NCBI RefSeq assembly: GCF_030463535.1
Contig: NC_132878.1
Span: 30,295,761-30,359,760 of the forward strand
Direction: 5' to 3'
Length of the DNA stretch: 64,000 nt
Origin: Salminus brasiliensis
Lineage: Eukaryota; Chordata; Actinopteri; Characiformes; Bryconidae
Within the stretch, counting starts at the first letter, position 1. Every line of letters starts with the position of its first letter. Positions 22,692 to 33,557 of this stretch are shown here, piece by piece. A model generated the notes under the pieces. That model saw only the letters and a list, made by a program, of their open reading frames with translations, was not told the DNA's origin and did no database searches. Both the position numbers and the translations under genes were made by a program.

Positions 22692-23815
22692 ATTTACATT
22701 TACATTTACATTTACATTTAAGGCATTTAGCAGATGCTCTTATCCAGAGTGCTTTGCTATTTACTGAAGAATAACATCAGCTAGTTTGAATAGGCTAAAA
22801 TTCTAAGATATCTCCAAGTTAAGACACTACTAGACACAAGTCAATAGGGTGACCACTCTGCTATTTGCCCAAGTATTCTCTAAAGAGGTGGGTCTTCAAT
22901 CTGCGTTTAAAGACAGCGAGCAACTCTGCCGTTCAGACACCCAGGGGAAGTTCGTTCCACCACTTTGGTACCGAGCCGTACTTGAAGCTCGAGGGGGTCT
23001 TGGTGCAGATTGGCTTTTGGCCATTGCCATCAAATACAGAGGGGCTGGTTCGTTTTTGGCTTTGTAGGCCAGCGTCAGGTTTTTGAATCTGATGCAGGCA
23101 GCGACAGGAAGCCAGCGAAGAGAACGCAGCAGTGGAGTAACATGGCTGAACTTAGGAACATTGAAGACGACCCGTGCCGCTGCATTCTGGATAAGTTGCA
23201 GGGGTCTGATGGTGCACAGAGAGAGACCAGCCAGAAGAGAGTTGCAGTAGTCAAGTCTTGAAATGACAAGGGACTGAACAAGCACCTGGGTGGCCTCTCT
23301 AGAGAGGAATGGTCGAATTCTCCAGATGTTGTACAGGAGGAATCTGCATGACCGAGGTACGTTTGAAACATGACCTGAGAACGATAACTGATCATCCATG
23401 ACTACACCAAGGCTTCGAGCTTCTGTAGAAGAAGTGACCAGTGAGTTCTCAAAGGAGATGGCAAGATCGTTTTTAAGTCCAGCAGTTCCCGGGATGTACA
23501 GCAGCTCTGTCTTGCTGGGGTTGAGTTTGAAGTGGTGAGCCGGTGAGCCTGAATCCATGAGAGGATATCACTTTACCAAGAGAGCTAGTATAGAGTGAGA
23601 AAAGAAGAGGACCAAGAACTGAGCATTGTGGAACGCCAGTGGAGAGACTACAAAGAGACTACCTGTTACCTGGTATGAGCATCCCTGCAGGTACGATGCA
23701 AACCATTGCCATGCAGAGCCGGTAATTCCAAGGCCGGCAAGGATAGACAGAAGGATCTTGTGGTCCACTGTGTCAAAAGTTGCGGAGAGGTCAAGAAGGA
23801 TCAGAACCAATGACA
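22690..23815 (-). mobile_element. L2-clade LINE, 5'-truncated, minus strand
   Basis: Minus-strand frames encode the RT domain: [13 protein letters not shown] at about 23790 (the expected L2/CR1 motif), then [20 protein letters not shown] and RLDYCNSLLAGL down to about 22896. The 3' end is a run of ATTTACATTTACATTT units at 22690-22725, next to AAGGCATTTAGCAGATGCTC. The element is 5'-truncated at about 23815 and inserted into the TIR of the Tc1 element. The last bases are shared with the SINE tails at 1660-1708 and 40735-40773. Confidence 0.9.
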
Positions 23816-23825
23816 GTTAATCAGT

Positions 23826-23827
23826 CA

Positions 23828-23861
<34 letters not shown>

Positions 23862-23862
23862 G
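23826..23862. repeat. TCTG/TCTA tetranucleotide microsatellite
   Basis: Tandem TCTG units pass into TCTA units between two LINE fragments. 23862-24000 holds nothing recognisable. Confidence 0.9.
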
Positions 23863-23999
23863 GCTCCTGTCTTGCAACGTCCTGGCCCAAATTATCCTAT
23901 TTATCAAATTGATTTACATTGCCAATGCAGGAATGGAAGTTTCACTTCTACACTTTATAATCAGACCTTTTAACAATAGTAAACTCACCCTAGCTTAGG

Positions 24000-25210
24000 G
24001 CATGTACCAAAAACCCTTAAATTTGCAGTCATAAAACCTTTAATAAAGAAACTAAATCTTGATCCTAGTGTATTGTTTAATTACAGACCCATCTCCAACT
24101 TAACATTTATATTCAAGATATTATCAAAAGCTGTGGCCCAACAACTCTGCTTATACCTGAGTAAAAATGACATTCCAATCTGGTTTCAAACCCCATCACT
24201 GCACAGAGACAGCCCTAATGAAGATTACAAACAATCTCCTTCTTGCCTATGATCAAGGCTATGTATCTTTATTAGCCCTACTCGACTTCAGTGCAGCCTT
24301 TGATACAATAGATCATACAACAGAAAATGGTTGGAATCACAGGAACAGCCCTATCATGGTTCAAATCATATCTAACGGAACGCTTTCAGTTTGTAAAGTA
24401 AAAGATTTATCTTCAAATTACACAAAAGTAAGATATGGAGTTCTGCAAGGCTCTATGTTGATGGTAATTTCCATTGTTATGCAAACGACACACAGCTCTA
24501 TATATCAGCCAAACCTGACGCTAAATTTTGTTACTTCTTAACAGTAACAAAACCGAGGTTCTCCTTTTAGGTCCAAAAGACACTACAAATAAATCAGACT
24601 TCATGTTAGACTTGGCTGATGCTTCTATTATTCCTGGTTTAGCAGCTAAAAATCTTGGTGTCATATTCGATTCAGATCTATCATTTGAGCAACATATACA
24701 GTAGCTAATATTAGTAGGACAGCCTTTATGCATCTTAGGAACATTGCCAAACTAAGAAACTTCTTATCTTTACAGGATGCAGAAAAACTAGTACATGCTT
24801 TTATTAACTTAAGACTAGATTACTGTAATGCACTTTTGTCAGATTGTTCCAGCAGGAACCTTGATAAACGCCAACTAGTTCAAAATGTTGCAGCCAGGGC
24901 CCTTACTAAAATTAGAAAATATGACCATATGAGTCCAGTTCTGTACTCAGTCCAGTACTGTATCAGTACTGCACTGGCTTCCAGTTAAATTCTGTATTGA
25001 CTAGAAAATTATTCTATTAACATACAAGGCCCTACATGGACTTGCTCCTGAGTAGCTGCAAGGACTTATTACATATTATGAACCATCAAGAATACTTAGA
25101 TCTCAGGGTGCTGGCTTGTTAGTAGTTCCAAAAATTCAAAAAACTTTAGCAGAAGGAAGAGACTCATCTGTTTAGTTTAGCTTTTGGTAATTAGATTTTT
25201 CCCCTTAGAT
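24000..25210 (+). mobile_element. L2-like LINE, degraded, plus strand
   Basis: Plus-strand pieces in changing frames follow RT order: a NYRPISNL segment (about 24085-24110), [15 protein letters not shown] (24167-24215), LLALLDFSAAFDTIDH (24270-24315), GVLQGSML (24435-24460) and RLDYCNALLSDC (24815-24850). It resembles but is distinct from the minus-strand L2 just upstream. Many stops; inactive. Confidence 0.85.
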
Positions 25211-27167
25211 AAAGGTTGTAGGGGTTCACGGACAGATGGGCGCTAGCATTTCAGGGTGCTCCCATGTCTGTGTTACCTTCTGGCTCTCTCCTGTTAATTG
25301 CACTGTTATAGTCAGACCTGCCAGAGTTGTCAGACACATTCTGATACTGCTTAACATTCTCTGCTCTCTTTACCTTCTCCTAGTAAATGGTCACCTATTT
25401 GTATTTACTTTTTCTATTTCTACTTTCTATTTACAGTAGTGAAGCAAAACTATAGCATCAGTGATAGGAAGCTCTTGACAGTGAACTTGGGCAGAGGCAT
25501 TGGCTGGATGGGGCAAGACACCAATTCCATATGCCTACATTCATCAGGCCAAATGTCTTAAGTCCATATGAGCTCTCTGTTTTAATTGAACTTTGACCAA
25601 GGATTTGCCCTACAGTGCACAGAACAGATTAAGGTAGAATGGAAGGTTTGCCTGAAACCCCTTGCTTTTTGTGTCATTGGTGTGTCTACTATACCATCTG
25701 GCTACTTCTAAATGTACATCAGATACATTAAACAGATACAGTGTAAGATGGGAAACTTAATCTTGGGCTATACTAGGGTAGAATGTTAGGTGGATGTTAT
25801 ACACAAAGTGCTTACTAACTAGGTGAAACACCAGATTCTAGCCATAACACATTTAGACATGGTGGTTTTCCTGTCCCAAAACGCCTCAACCAGTTAAACA
25901 TCATATTAGCCTCCCAAAGTTTGTTGTACAAATGTTCAGATGAGTTTTAATAGTCCAAAAAGAGCAAAGGATGTTCAACAGACCTGATAAGTAAAATAGA
26001 TAAATGTTAGAAACTTGCTGAATGATTGTGTACATTTTATATAGCATCAAAGACATTTCCTTTTGTACATTTTAATCATCATGGCAAATCAAATATTTTT
26101 GTTTTCCTTCGGAATTGTGTGAATAATTCTACTCTTAGTACTTTGTAAATTGAATGAGTTGACTGCTGGATCAGTGAATGTAAATGTCATGGAGTTTAAT
26201 GTCTAACTTAATTACAATCAGCGAAAGAATGGGCTTTATTATTAGAATTACCTTCCATAAAAATCTTACTTGAAAATGAAAACTAAACATACATTTCTAT
26301 AGTAAATGTGTTGTTTATTTTTTACTTAACTAAATATCTCAAGTGCCTCCATCCATGCTTCTACAATATGTTTAGAATAAACTTTTGTCATTTTCAGTGT
26401 CTAAGTAAACTGCAAATTTTGTCCCATTTAAGAGATTTACAGTCAGTTTTGTCATTCATTTACTATTGAATCAGTGGTAGATTCTTTTTCGAGACATTAT
26501 GCTTAATGTGAATTGTCATCTGTTCTCTTTGGTAGCTTTTGTAATAAAACCTTCCAATTAAATATAAATATTAGAAGTAACAAACAGGTATTTTTGAAAG
26601 CAATTTTATAGCAACAAACAAAAGAAACTACTATACAGCATTCTTGTGTATACCCCAAAATACCTTTTATTAAAATCTAAATAACTGAATCAAGTATGTT
26701 TGGGAAACCAATGAAGTTGAAGTCAATATGTCTGATAAGTTTAATGGATCGGATATGTGAAATGTATAATTATGACATTATCAGCATACTGGTAAATAAA
26801 GTATTACTTTTTTTGTTGTATTTTTGTCCCATTCCACCTTAAATCAGGTCAATCACTAGAAATGAACAAAACTAAACATCTAACTAATGAAAAAAACATG
26901 CCCAAAGAAATAGCTATTTAACAGTCTATTGAAGTATATTTGTTTAGTAATGAATGCCTTATAGACCCCCAGTCAAGTTAACCACTGAGCTATCAGTATC
27001 TTTAAAACCAGTGGATACGATAAAGTCACCAAAAGATATTACAACATATTACATATTACAAAGACAAAATTGCTAGAGTACATCTTCGTTTGGTTATCAG
27101 GTTATCAGCTCTGTTCATGCTTTTGACACTATCTTTGTTCTCTTTTGTCTTAGACAAGGATTTTTTT
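25210..27167. other. Intergenic; right part is duplicated TAAR 3' flank
   Basis: 25210-26400 has no recognised gene or repeat. 26450-27167 is paralogous to 16600-17816. Confidence 0.55.
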
Positions 27168-28142
27168 TCAGTGTGAAAACAGATTCTTTCTTGAAGAGCC
27201 TTGCTGAAATATTTCACCTGATAAAACCATTCTGAATGCTTTTCTAAACCATGTGTAGAAGAATGCATACACAATAGGATTACAGGTTGAATTCATTAGC
27301 CCAATCCATGCAAGCATACCAATCAATACTGGAGGAACTGAGTAACCGATAAAAGGATTGATGACAAAAAATGGTGTCCAAAGTGAAAGAAACACTCCCA
27401 AAATCACAGCCAGTGTTTTGGTGGCCTTTCTCTGCTCTTTGTTTAACATTGATTTCATTTTGTTTTTACATTTTGAGTCCTGAATAGATTTTGCTTGCTT
27501 TTGTGCAACACGAAAAATTTTCATATATATACTGAACATCACAACACCTGGCAAATAGAAGGAAAGGACAGCCGAAGCTATACTTGCGGCTGCACTTTCA
27601 AACATCACACAACCTCCTTCACATACAACATTTTCATAATAAAAATCTTCAATGCCCAGTATGTTCAGCTCAAGAAATATTGTTCCAAACCCAGCTGCAG
27701 CTGAGACACTCCAGCAGATGGAGATCATGATTACTGTGACACACAGCATAATATCTGTCAATGGATATGAAAGACAAATTTATGATAGAAGCAGTGCACA
27801 ACATGATAGAAACACTGTTGTGTATTTTATAGAACAAAGTGCCAAAATACTAGCAAGTCTCTACAAAGCGTAGCATATTATGAGGCATAAAAAAGCCACC
27901 CAGCAGCAGATCAGTTACAGCCAGAGACAGAATGAGATAGTTAGCTGCTTGAAATGAAGAATGGCTATGATTACAAAAAGGTTTCCCAATACTGTTAAAA
28001 TCACAACTGTGCCAAAGAACAAATACATTGACACCCTTAAAAGCAGAGGATAGACAACCTTTGGACAAGATCCGTTTAAGTATTCATAGCAAAGAGGAGT
28101 AATGTCCTCTATCTGAGTGTAACTTGAATTCATTCTGAAGTC
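27168..28142 (-). pseudogene. taar: TAAR pseudogene, near relative of the 17817 gene
   Basis: A recent copy of the receptor at 17817-18842 with several independent lesions. (1) About 13 nt are missing at 27942/27943, after KQL in the first intracellular loop, giving a frameshift. (2) The Trp codon after VETC has become TAG at 27850-27852. (3) A 38-nt deletion lies at 27736-27741 between two GTGACA repeats that both exist in the intact gene (18394 and 18432). (4) An in-frame 9-nt loss removes CYV in TM6. Cys3.25 is also Tyr. The tail and NSTCNPIVYAFF remain. The promoter block found upstream of the intact copy is absent here. Confidence 0.95.
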
Positions 28143-28439
28143 CACCTGCTGAAGATTTTCTTTTTCCTGTAATGCAACCTGAAAACATATATTTTTAAAA
28201 ACAATTAATTAAACAGTTATTTTTAATTCAGTTATTTCTTACTCATAGCACATTGAGAAAAGTGTAAAATGTTTGTGAAAAGTGCATATTCTATTTCAAC
28301 ACTGAAAAAGGGAAGTCTTAACCCTGACTATTCCCTATTCAAGGAAATAAAATAATAATATTTAATATAAATATAAATAATAATTAATTAAACTTCACAA
28401 TGTAAAATGAGTTGAAATGTTGACCAAAAGCCTTAAAAA

Positions 28440-28676
28440 TGTAAAAATTGTATTTTTGTGTATTGAATACCATCTTAGTTCTCTTTCATCTTAGACAATT
28501 TCATCATGGACTTTGTATGGATTTATTTTAGTGTGAAAATATATTCATTCTCGAAGAGCCTGGCTGAAATATGTGACCTCTGTGTTATATGTGAGCTCTT
28601 TGTTTCACGTTGATTTCATTATGTTTTTACATTTTGAGTCCTGAATAGACTTTGCTTGCTTTTGTGCAACATGGAT
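28440..28676 (-). pseudogene. Vestige of a further TAAR gene
   Basis: 28483-28580 matches the TAAR 3' flank and last codons (GTGTGAAAATATATTCATTC, then GAGCCTGGCTGAAATATGTG). It jumps directly to third-loop sequence (28605-28676: ATTTTGAGTCCTGAATAGAC, TTGCTTTTGTGCAACATGG). About 230 bp encoding TM6-TM7 and everything 5' of TM5 are missing. Nothing functional can be encoded. Confidence 0.85.
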
Positions 28677-28679
28677 TAA

Positions 28680-29510
28680 CCTTTTCTAGTTATTGCAATG
28701 TAAAAGCTTTGGCTAACAGGCAAACTGCAAAAAGTTTTGCTTTTTGCAAAACAGGACTGCTGAAACAGGTCATAGCTGGGAAGATCCATTGACTTCCACT
28801 CACCCGTTGCCTGCACTACCTTCACAGTTGTAATCAGCTGCTGAAGATAAATAAATTCTTACCAAAATTTGCTGTCTCCTGGCTGTGTTGCATTGTCATG
28901 GTAATGTGAACACATTTTGTTCAGCAGTATGGCATTCAGTCACGCACATTTATTAGAATATTAAGACCATGACCAGACTTTTCTTAGAGAGATCTGATAA
29001 CTGCACTTTGCCAGTGTTTAAAGAGTGTTTTAATCATATTTCTGCTTTGTGTTTTCTATTTATACATTGCTGAATACTTAATACCCATGTTTAATATTAT
29101 ACAAAAAATATCAGTATATAAAAATGTAATTAAATTAAACCAAGCTCTGATATTAAACATCACTGCTTTTTGAAAGGAATTTAAATATGAAAAAAATAGC
29201 CTATGATCTGCTTTCAGGAGTTTATTTTATTTGATGGACAAAAATTCAAAAAGTTTGTAAATTCTGCCAAACTAGCAAAGATAAGTGATGATAAGAAAGC
29301 ATGTAGAATGTCATTAAAATAGCATTTTCAGTATTTATTTGCATTCAGAGCTATTGCAGTTAAAAAAACACTGCATAAGTAATCAAATGAAGTCTTTATG
29401 AATGTCATGCCTTTGGGATTACAGAATTAACCATTTCCCAGTGTTACATCAATCAGGTCTTGCGGGAGGTTCTAGACCACTACATGTTTGTTTTGACATT
29501 TTGATTTACA
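28680..29510. other. Intergenic; partly paralogous to 19470-20240
   Basis: The match to the left duplicate resumes near 29250 (GTAAATTCTGCCAAACTAGC). No gene seen. Confidence 0.5.
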
Positions 29511-29780
29511 GATATTCAATGAATAAACATGAAAATCATATTAGGAGTCTAGCAGCTTCTGGAGAATGACCTGTACATGAATGTGGAAAAATTATCTGTC
29601 ATAAGCGTCCCAGAGTTTATAGTGTCCAGGGGGCCAACTGGGCATGAGCCCATTCAAGATCCATGTCGTCATGGACTGGTCCCTCTGCTTGGCACAGTAC
29701 TTCCTCAGTACTTGGCTTCACCAACTTCAACTTTGTTTGCAACTTCAGCTCTGTGGCTGTACTATTATCGCTCGAAGGGC
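29510..29780 (+). mobile_element. Ty3/gypsy RT scrap (duplicate of 20240-20520)
   Basis: Shares the AGGAGTCTAGCAGCTTCTGG lead-in and the RT thumb fragment (KIHVVMDWSLCLAQYFLS) with 20240-20520. It marks the right boundary of the TAAR segmental duplication. Confidence 0.65.
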
Positions 29781-29789
29781 AAAAAATCG

Positions 29790-30196
29790 ACAAAACTATT
29801 GCGTTAGTGATGGGGTGCTCCTGGCAGTGAACTTTTACAGTGTCAGATGGGGAATTTGGGGACCTTTTCTTAGATATTTTTTGCCATAAATAATTGTTTC
29901 CAATAGTAACTATAATGTGTTTCTTTTTTATTCTTTGTAGTCAGTCATTCAGAATAGGACAAACATAACCATAACACATTTAGACTTGGTTTTCCTGTTC
30001 CAAAATGCCTTAACCAGTTAAGTTTCATATTATTAACATCATATTAACATCAAAGTTAGCAAAGCAAAGTATGTTTTTTTTTTCAGAGGGCTTTTTTTTA
30101 CTTAACTATCTCAAGCTATTTACTTAAATATCTCAAGCTTAGCTAAAAGTGCCTCTATCCATGCTTCTGCAGTACGTTTAGCATAAACTTTATTTT
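29790..30196. other. Intergenic, 3' flank of the 30197 TAAR
   Basis: No gene. It contains segments (CTTAACTAACTATCTCAAG-like, GCCTCTATCCATGCTTCT) also seen near 26330-26370. Confidence 0.5.
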
Positions 30197-31222
30197 TCAT
30201 TGTGAAAACAGATTCACTTTAGAAGACCCTGGTTGAAATATCTGACCTGAGAAAATTATTTTAAATGCTCTTCTAAACCACTTGTAGAAGAATGCATACA
30301 CAATAGGGTTGCAGGTTGAATTCATGAGTCCAATCCAAGCAAGCATGTCAATCAATACAGGAGGAATTGCATAACCAATAAAAGGATTTATGACATTGCA
30401 GATAAAAAATGGTGTCCAAAGTGAAAGAAACACTCCCAAAATCACAGACAGGGTTTTAGTTGCTTTTCTTTCTTCTTTGCTTAACATTGATTTCATATTG
30501 TTTTTACATTTGGAGTCCTGAATAAACTTTGCTTGCTTTTGTGCAACACGGAATATTTTCATATATATACTGAGCATCACAACACCTGGGATGTAGAAGG
30601 AAATGACAGAGGAAGCAGTGCTCGATGCTGCACTTTGAAACAACACACAACCTCCTTCACATGCAACATTTTCATAGTAAAACTCTTCAATACCCAGAAT
30701 GTTCAGCTCCAGAAATATTATTCCAAACCCAGCTGCAGCTGAGACACTCCAGCATATGACAATCATGATTATTGTGACAAAGGAGGTGATTTTGCTATGA
30801 TATAGCAATGGTTGACACACGGCGTAATATCTGTCAATGGATATGAAAGACAAATTTATGATGGAAGCAGTGGCCAACATGATGGCAACACTGCTGTGTA
30901 TTTTACAGAATAAAGGCCCCAAATACCAGCAAGTTTCTATAGACTGTACCAAACAAGGAGGCATATAAAGGGCACCCAGCAGAAGATCAGTCACAGCCAG
31001 AGACAGAACAAGGTAATTAGTTGGCATGTGCAGCTGCTTAAAATGAACAACAGTTATGATGACAAACAGGTTTCCAAATACTGTTAAAATCACAACTAAG
31101 CCAAAGAACAAGTAAAGTGGCACCCTCAAAACCAGTGGATAGACAAATTTTGGGCAAGATCCATTTGCATATTCATAGCACAACGGAATGATGTCCACTA
31201 TCTGAGCATGACTTGAGTTCAT
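30197..31222 (-). CDS. taar: Trace amine-associated receptor (TAAR), intact, 341 aa
   Basis: A complete seven-helix TAAR, starting at MNSSHAQ. All structural marks are in place: Asn51, Asp79, Cys106, DRY at 130-132, WTPFF in TM6, and NSTCNPIVYAFFYKWF. Residue 113 (3.32) is Ala and residue 299 (7.43) is Leu, so the amine-anchoring pair is lost, as in the 7276 and 17817 genes; position 5.42 is Ser. A splice acceptor lies about 25-30 nt upstream of the ATG, and a GTAAGA donor at 31422-31427 with a promoter block beyond it suggests a two-exon transcript with an untranslated first exon. Confidence 0.96.
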   Translation of the reverse strand: MNSSHAQIVDIIPLCYEYANGSCPKFVYPLVLRVPLYLFFGLVVILTVFGNLFVIITVVHFKQLHMPTNYLVLSLAVTDLLLGALYMPPCLVQSIETCWYLGPLFCKIHSSVAIMLATASIINLSFISIDRYYAVCQPLLYHSKITSFVTIIMIVICWSVSAAAGFGIIFLELNILGIEEFYYENVACEGGCVLFQSAASSTASSVISFYIPGVVMLSIYMKIFRVAQKQAKFIQDSKCKNNMKSMLSKEERKATKTLSVILGVFLSLWTPFFICNVINPFIGYAIPPVLIDMLAWIGLMNSTCNPIVYAFFYKWFRRAFKIIFSGQIFQPGSSKVNLFSQ

Positions 31223-31421
31223 TGTGTTGAGTAGATTTTTAATGCAACCTGCAAATGTATATATATATCATTTAAATTTAATGTGAACTGAAATGGTAAC
31301 AACAGCACTGAAAACACATATATTCACATATATTTCATTTTATGTTGCATGTTCTTTATAATCACATTTTAATTAAAAAAATTAAATAAAACTCATTTTG
31401 TAAAAAGAGCTTTCTGTCAGG

Positions 31422-31535
31422 TCTTACCTTTAATCTTCTGGAAGATAAAGCCACACAGTTGTCCTTTATAGTCTTTTACCGCTGCATGTGTTTAAACACC
31501 GCCCCCTTATTTGTGTTAATATCCCATGGTAAAAA
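31422..31535 (-). promoter_or_regulatory. Putative TAAR promoter and short first exon (30197 gene)
   Basis: Minus strand: ACCATGGGATATTAAC...GGGGGCGGTG (31497-31532), then GACTATAAAG (31464-31473), then an exon end AAAG followed by the donor GTAAGA at 31427-31422. The ATCCCATGG/ACCGCCC arrangement matches the 7276 gene. The implied first exon is tens of nucleotides at most. Confidence 0.55.
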
Positions 31536-31880
31536 TCTTGACAAAAAACATTACTATCCTTAAATGATACAAAAATAGATCTTCTTTAGGTCTTTTAACC
31601 ATGGTTTATAGAAAACAATAAAATAATGATTAAAGGTGGCATGTTGTTTAGACTTGATGTATAATGTATTTTCCCACACACCCTAAATCTTACACCTATA
31701 CATTACATGCTAATTCTTTTCCCAAATTTAGCATAACATGTCACATTTAATAACTAGTGCAGCAAATCTGGTGACAAAGCAATGACTTTATTAATTGTGT
31801 GCTTGAGTTGAAGGTTTGTTGAGTGTGACATTTTGATTTCCAAAAGAGTTGTCCAAAATGTTCAAAGAATATTATACAAA
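31535..31880. other. Intergenic; nothing recognised
   Basis: No gene or named repeat. Confidence 0.45.
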
Positions 31881-32165
31881 AAGAGAGCAAAGCAAAGTGT
31901 TATTAAAGACACACCCTGTCTACAGTAAAGCATGGTAGTGTCTTGGTGATGCCCTGGTATTTCTCTGCTTCCTCTGGCACTGTAAATTTGCTGGGAAAGA
32001 TGGATTTAATCAAGTGATAAGAAATCCAAGGATAAAATGCCTTCTATGAGGAAGCTGTAGCCTGGGCGTGATTGGACCTTCCAACAGGACAATGATACAA
32101 AAGCATACCAAGCAATGATCCCAAGTGTACCACCAAGGCATAGGTTTAGAAGAAGTCTTAAAAGA
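31880..32165 (+). mobile_element. Tc1-like transposase scrap
   Basis: Broken plus-strand frames contain a TVKHGS-like piece (about 31920-31945) and a WTFQQDNDTK-like piece (about 32073-32105). These are the blocks before and at the second catalytic Asp of Tc1 transposases. No TIRs are visible. Confidence 0.6.
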
Positions 32166-32254
32166 TTTTTTCCAAATAATTACTCCAATAAGTATAGATA
32201 ATCAAAATTTCTATTTAAGCATGGTAACAAAGTATTTGTACTTCGTTACTTGAC

Positions 32255-32510
32255 ACCTCTGCCAGTAGTTGAGCCCAAATCAAAATGACTCCATTCGTGG
32301 CAGACACAGATTATGGCACAAATGGGTTGCTTTCTAAAGAGGGAGTTATAAAACTGAAAATTTGGTTTCTAATTCAGGTGTAAATAAATGCTATATAAAC
32401 TCTTTTACAACCATTGCATGTTGTCCTCATGGAATATATGGATATATAGGATGTAGCTGTTGTGCTTATGCAGTATTTTGTTTATTTTGATTATTTTCTA
32501 GTCTAATTTA
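32255..32510 (+). repeat. Duplicated flank shared with 13730-14010
   Basis: Shared segments occur in the same order (AAATGACTCCATTC-like, ACAGATTATGGCAC, TTTCTAAAGAG, TTGTGCTTATGC). This is part of the segmental duplication history of the TAAR region, probably old gypsy-flank sequence. Confidence 0.5.
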
Positions 32511-32515
32511 GTTAA

Positions 32516-32526
32516 GTGTGTGTGTA

Positions 32527-32571
<45 letters not shown>
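32516..32571. repeat. TG dinucleotide microsatellite
   Basis: A near-pure TG run of about 55 bp with one TATGTA interruption. Confidence 0.95.
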
Positions 32572-32574
<3 letters not shown>

Positions 32575-33557
32575 CACTTCATATGTTATACTGTAGCTTA
32601 AATAATAATAATGATTGCCCAAGGACTTAATCTCTGCCCCTTTGGATTGTTTCCTTAAAACCCCCAGACCACCTGAGATGCTATTTTTTTATTTTATGTA
32701 AAGCTGTGGCATGATAATCACAATATAGCGAAGTAACAAATCACACTGTGATCATTAAAAACTGCACAGCGCACACACGTTAGCTCCTGAAGTGAGGAAA
32801 AATTACATCAGGTGAGCTAACGTTGCCTCGTTTATAATTTATTTTTTATCTAATGTTGTAACCTGTGTTACTTGTGTTATTTGTTTGCAGCAACCTAAGC
32901 ATAAGGGTTTGAGTAATTTTATTCAAGTCAAATAAATATTTTATATAAAACAGGAAAGTAAACAAATCATTCCAAATTTCAGAAACACATTTAAAGTCAA
33001 TGCTCACTAAAACGTTGTACTTTTCAGTAGTTGTGCAATAAAATGTTATGGTGCAAATTGGTGCAAATTGATCGGATGATTAACAACTTTTGTGCTTAAA
33101 TATAGCAAGTAAGTGTACCCCATCTTCTCTTTGTAAATTCAGGTTACTCTGCTGAAAATTCTTATGAGTATACATTATGGGGAACAGTATTTATTTATTT
33201 TATATAAGGGCTGTGTGCCTAGTAAGTTAACTGAACTGTCAATAAAAAAATAAAAAAAACTTGAAAACAAATAAGAAAACAAATGCCTAGATCAGGAATG
33301 GGCAATTTCAGTACTTAAAGGCTGAATATCTGCACAGTTTTGTGATTTCCCTGCTCAGGCACAACTTATGTTATAATTAAACTTATGACTCTGGCCTCTG
33401 TTGCACACCCCTGGCCTTAATCATAGTAGTAATTGAAATAACTACTGGGTAATAACAATCTGTACTAGTTATTACTGACAGGTATTAAAGGGTCTATAGT
33501 TTTCCATATTTACTAGGCAAAGTGTACATTTCCTCTGCCCATGCAATGCTTATTAAT
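32572..33557. other. Intergenic; no gene seen
   Basis: AT-rich. No frame or named repeat supported. Confidence 0.5.
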
